Shown: positions 13,207-13,827 of the stretch, piece by piece
Numbering within the stretch: the stretch's first letter is position 1
Layout: each line of letters opens with the position of its first letter
Origin: JBBDWZ01 sp050732575
GTDB lineage: Bacteria; Gemmatimonadota; Gemmatimonadetes; Longimicrobiales; RSA9
Reading direction: 5' to 3'
DNA length: 13,827 nucleotides
Assembly (NCBI GenBank): GCA_050732575.1
Contig: JBOHRF010000120.1
Span: 1 to 13,827, forward strand
Notes under the pieces: model-generated
What the model saw: the letters and a program-made list of their open reading frames with translations, nothing else
What the model was told of the DNA's origin: nothing
Database searches by the model: none
Program-made: the position numbers and the translations under genes

Positions 13207-13827
13207 TGCCGCGCGTTCTCGTCATCGAGGACAATGCCGACCTGGCTGCTGGTATCAGTTACAACCTGCAGAAGGAACGGCTCGAGGTGCGCGTCGAGGA
13301 GGACGGCGCGGCCGGCTTGAACACCGCGCGCGATTGGCGTCCCGACCTCATCATTCTCGATCTCATGCTTCCCGGCATGGACGGTTTTGCCATACTGGAG
13401 AGCCTGCGCCGACTCGGTCAGCGCACGCCGGTCCTGATCCTGAGCGCCAAGGACCAGGAATCCGACAAGATCCGTGGCTTTCATCTGGCTGCCGATCAAT
13501 ACGTTACCAAGCCCTTCAGCTTGAAAGAGTTGCTGGCTCGTGTGCACTCCTTGTTGCGCCGCGTCGAGGCGCAACGGGCTACCGAGCCGCAATGCGTTCA
13601 GTTCGGTGACGTGGTGGTCGATCTGCAGACGCGTGACGTGCGCGTGGGCAATGCCACGGTAACGTTGACGCCCAAGGCGTTCGAGCTGTTGGCCGCCCTC
13701 GTACGGCGCGCTGGTGCTGTCGCATCGCGTCCCGAGCTGCTGCGCGAAGTCTGGGGCCACCGCGCGCTCGTCCTGACCCGCACTGTCGATGCCCATGTAG
13801 CCGAGCTGCGCCGCAAACTGGAACGCG
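13206..13827 (+). CDS. OmpR/PhoB-type response regulator, C-terminus beyond the window
   Basis: 207 codons are present from the ATG at 13206, open to the window end. The receiver domain (1-118) has the acidic pair Glu8-Asp9, the phospho-acceptor Asp52 in LDLMLPGMDG, Ser80 and the conserved Lys102 in VTKPF. The winged-helix DNA-binding domain (about 131 onward) shows LTPKAFELL, VWG and TRTVDAHVAELRRKLE, typical of the OmpR family near its end; only about 15-25 residues are probably missing. It acts in the cytoplasm as a transcription factor. It is coupled by a one-base overlap to a kinase gene that looks broken, so its cognate kinase is either lost or mis-assembled. The regulator itself shows no defect. 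Confidence 0.93.
   Translation, partial: MPRVLVIEDNADLAAGISYNLQKERLEVRVEEDGAAGLNTARDWRPDLIILDLMLPGMDGFAILESLRRLGQRTPVLILSAKDQESDKIRGFHLAADQYVTKPFSLKELLARVHSLLRRVEAQRATEPQCVQFGDVVVDLQTRDVRVGNATVTLTPKAFELLAALVRRAGAVASRPELLREVWGHRALVLTRTVDAHVAELRRKLER

Overview
The window is GC-rich and densely coded. It most resembles the chromosome of a Gemmatimonadota-like (or Acidobacteria-like) bacterium. That placement is inferred from gene content: a duplicated 'orphan' MacB/FtsX-type permease without its own ATPase, a Tat-exported aldo/keto reductase, a secreted S9 peptidase, several small lipoproteins, an Ig-like lipoprotein, and a sensor kinase with a Cys-x-Cys-containing sensor domain. No rRNA, tRNA, CRISPR array, integrase or transposase was seen.

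Layout. Positions 1-5257 are read on the minus strand: the start of an exported protein that runs off the left edge, an aldo/keto reductase with a clear terminator, a small lipoprotein following an 812-residue ADOP-type permease, and a DoxX membrane protein. From 5599 coding switches to the plus strand. A compact three-gene unit holds a lipoprotein, a cytoplasmic zinc-metallopeptidase-like protein and an ATP-grasp (D-Ala-D-Ala-ligase-like) enzyme; the last two overlap by ATGA. After it come an Ig-like lipoprotein and a large secreted S9 peptidase. A convergent VOC (glyoxalase-fold) gene is separated from the peptidase by a strong two-way terminator hairpin. The right end holds a two-component system: a sensor kinase gene that is broken and internally deleted, followed by an apparently intact OmpR-type response regulator that runs off the right edge.

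Most interesting points. (1) The metallopeptidase/ATP-grasp pair looks like a dedicated ligation/cleavage module of unknown substrate. It is preceded by a long imperfect inverted repeat that could fold in the mRNA leader. (2) The kinase remnant lacks the phospho-acceptor helix and changes frame at the junction. (3) Two intergenic elements (5441-5579 and 11933-12170) share one architecture: inverted arms around a tandem 12-mer, ending at the same 10-mer, ACAATTCTCG. One has arms built of a 9-bp GGATGA-type repeat. They may be members of a dispersed repeat family. (4) A 16-bp hairpin overlaps the longest possible start of the S9 peptidase and argues for the later ATG.
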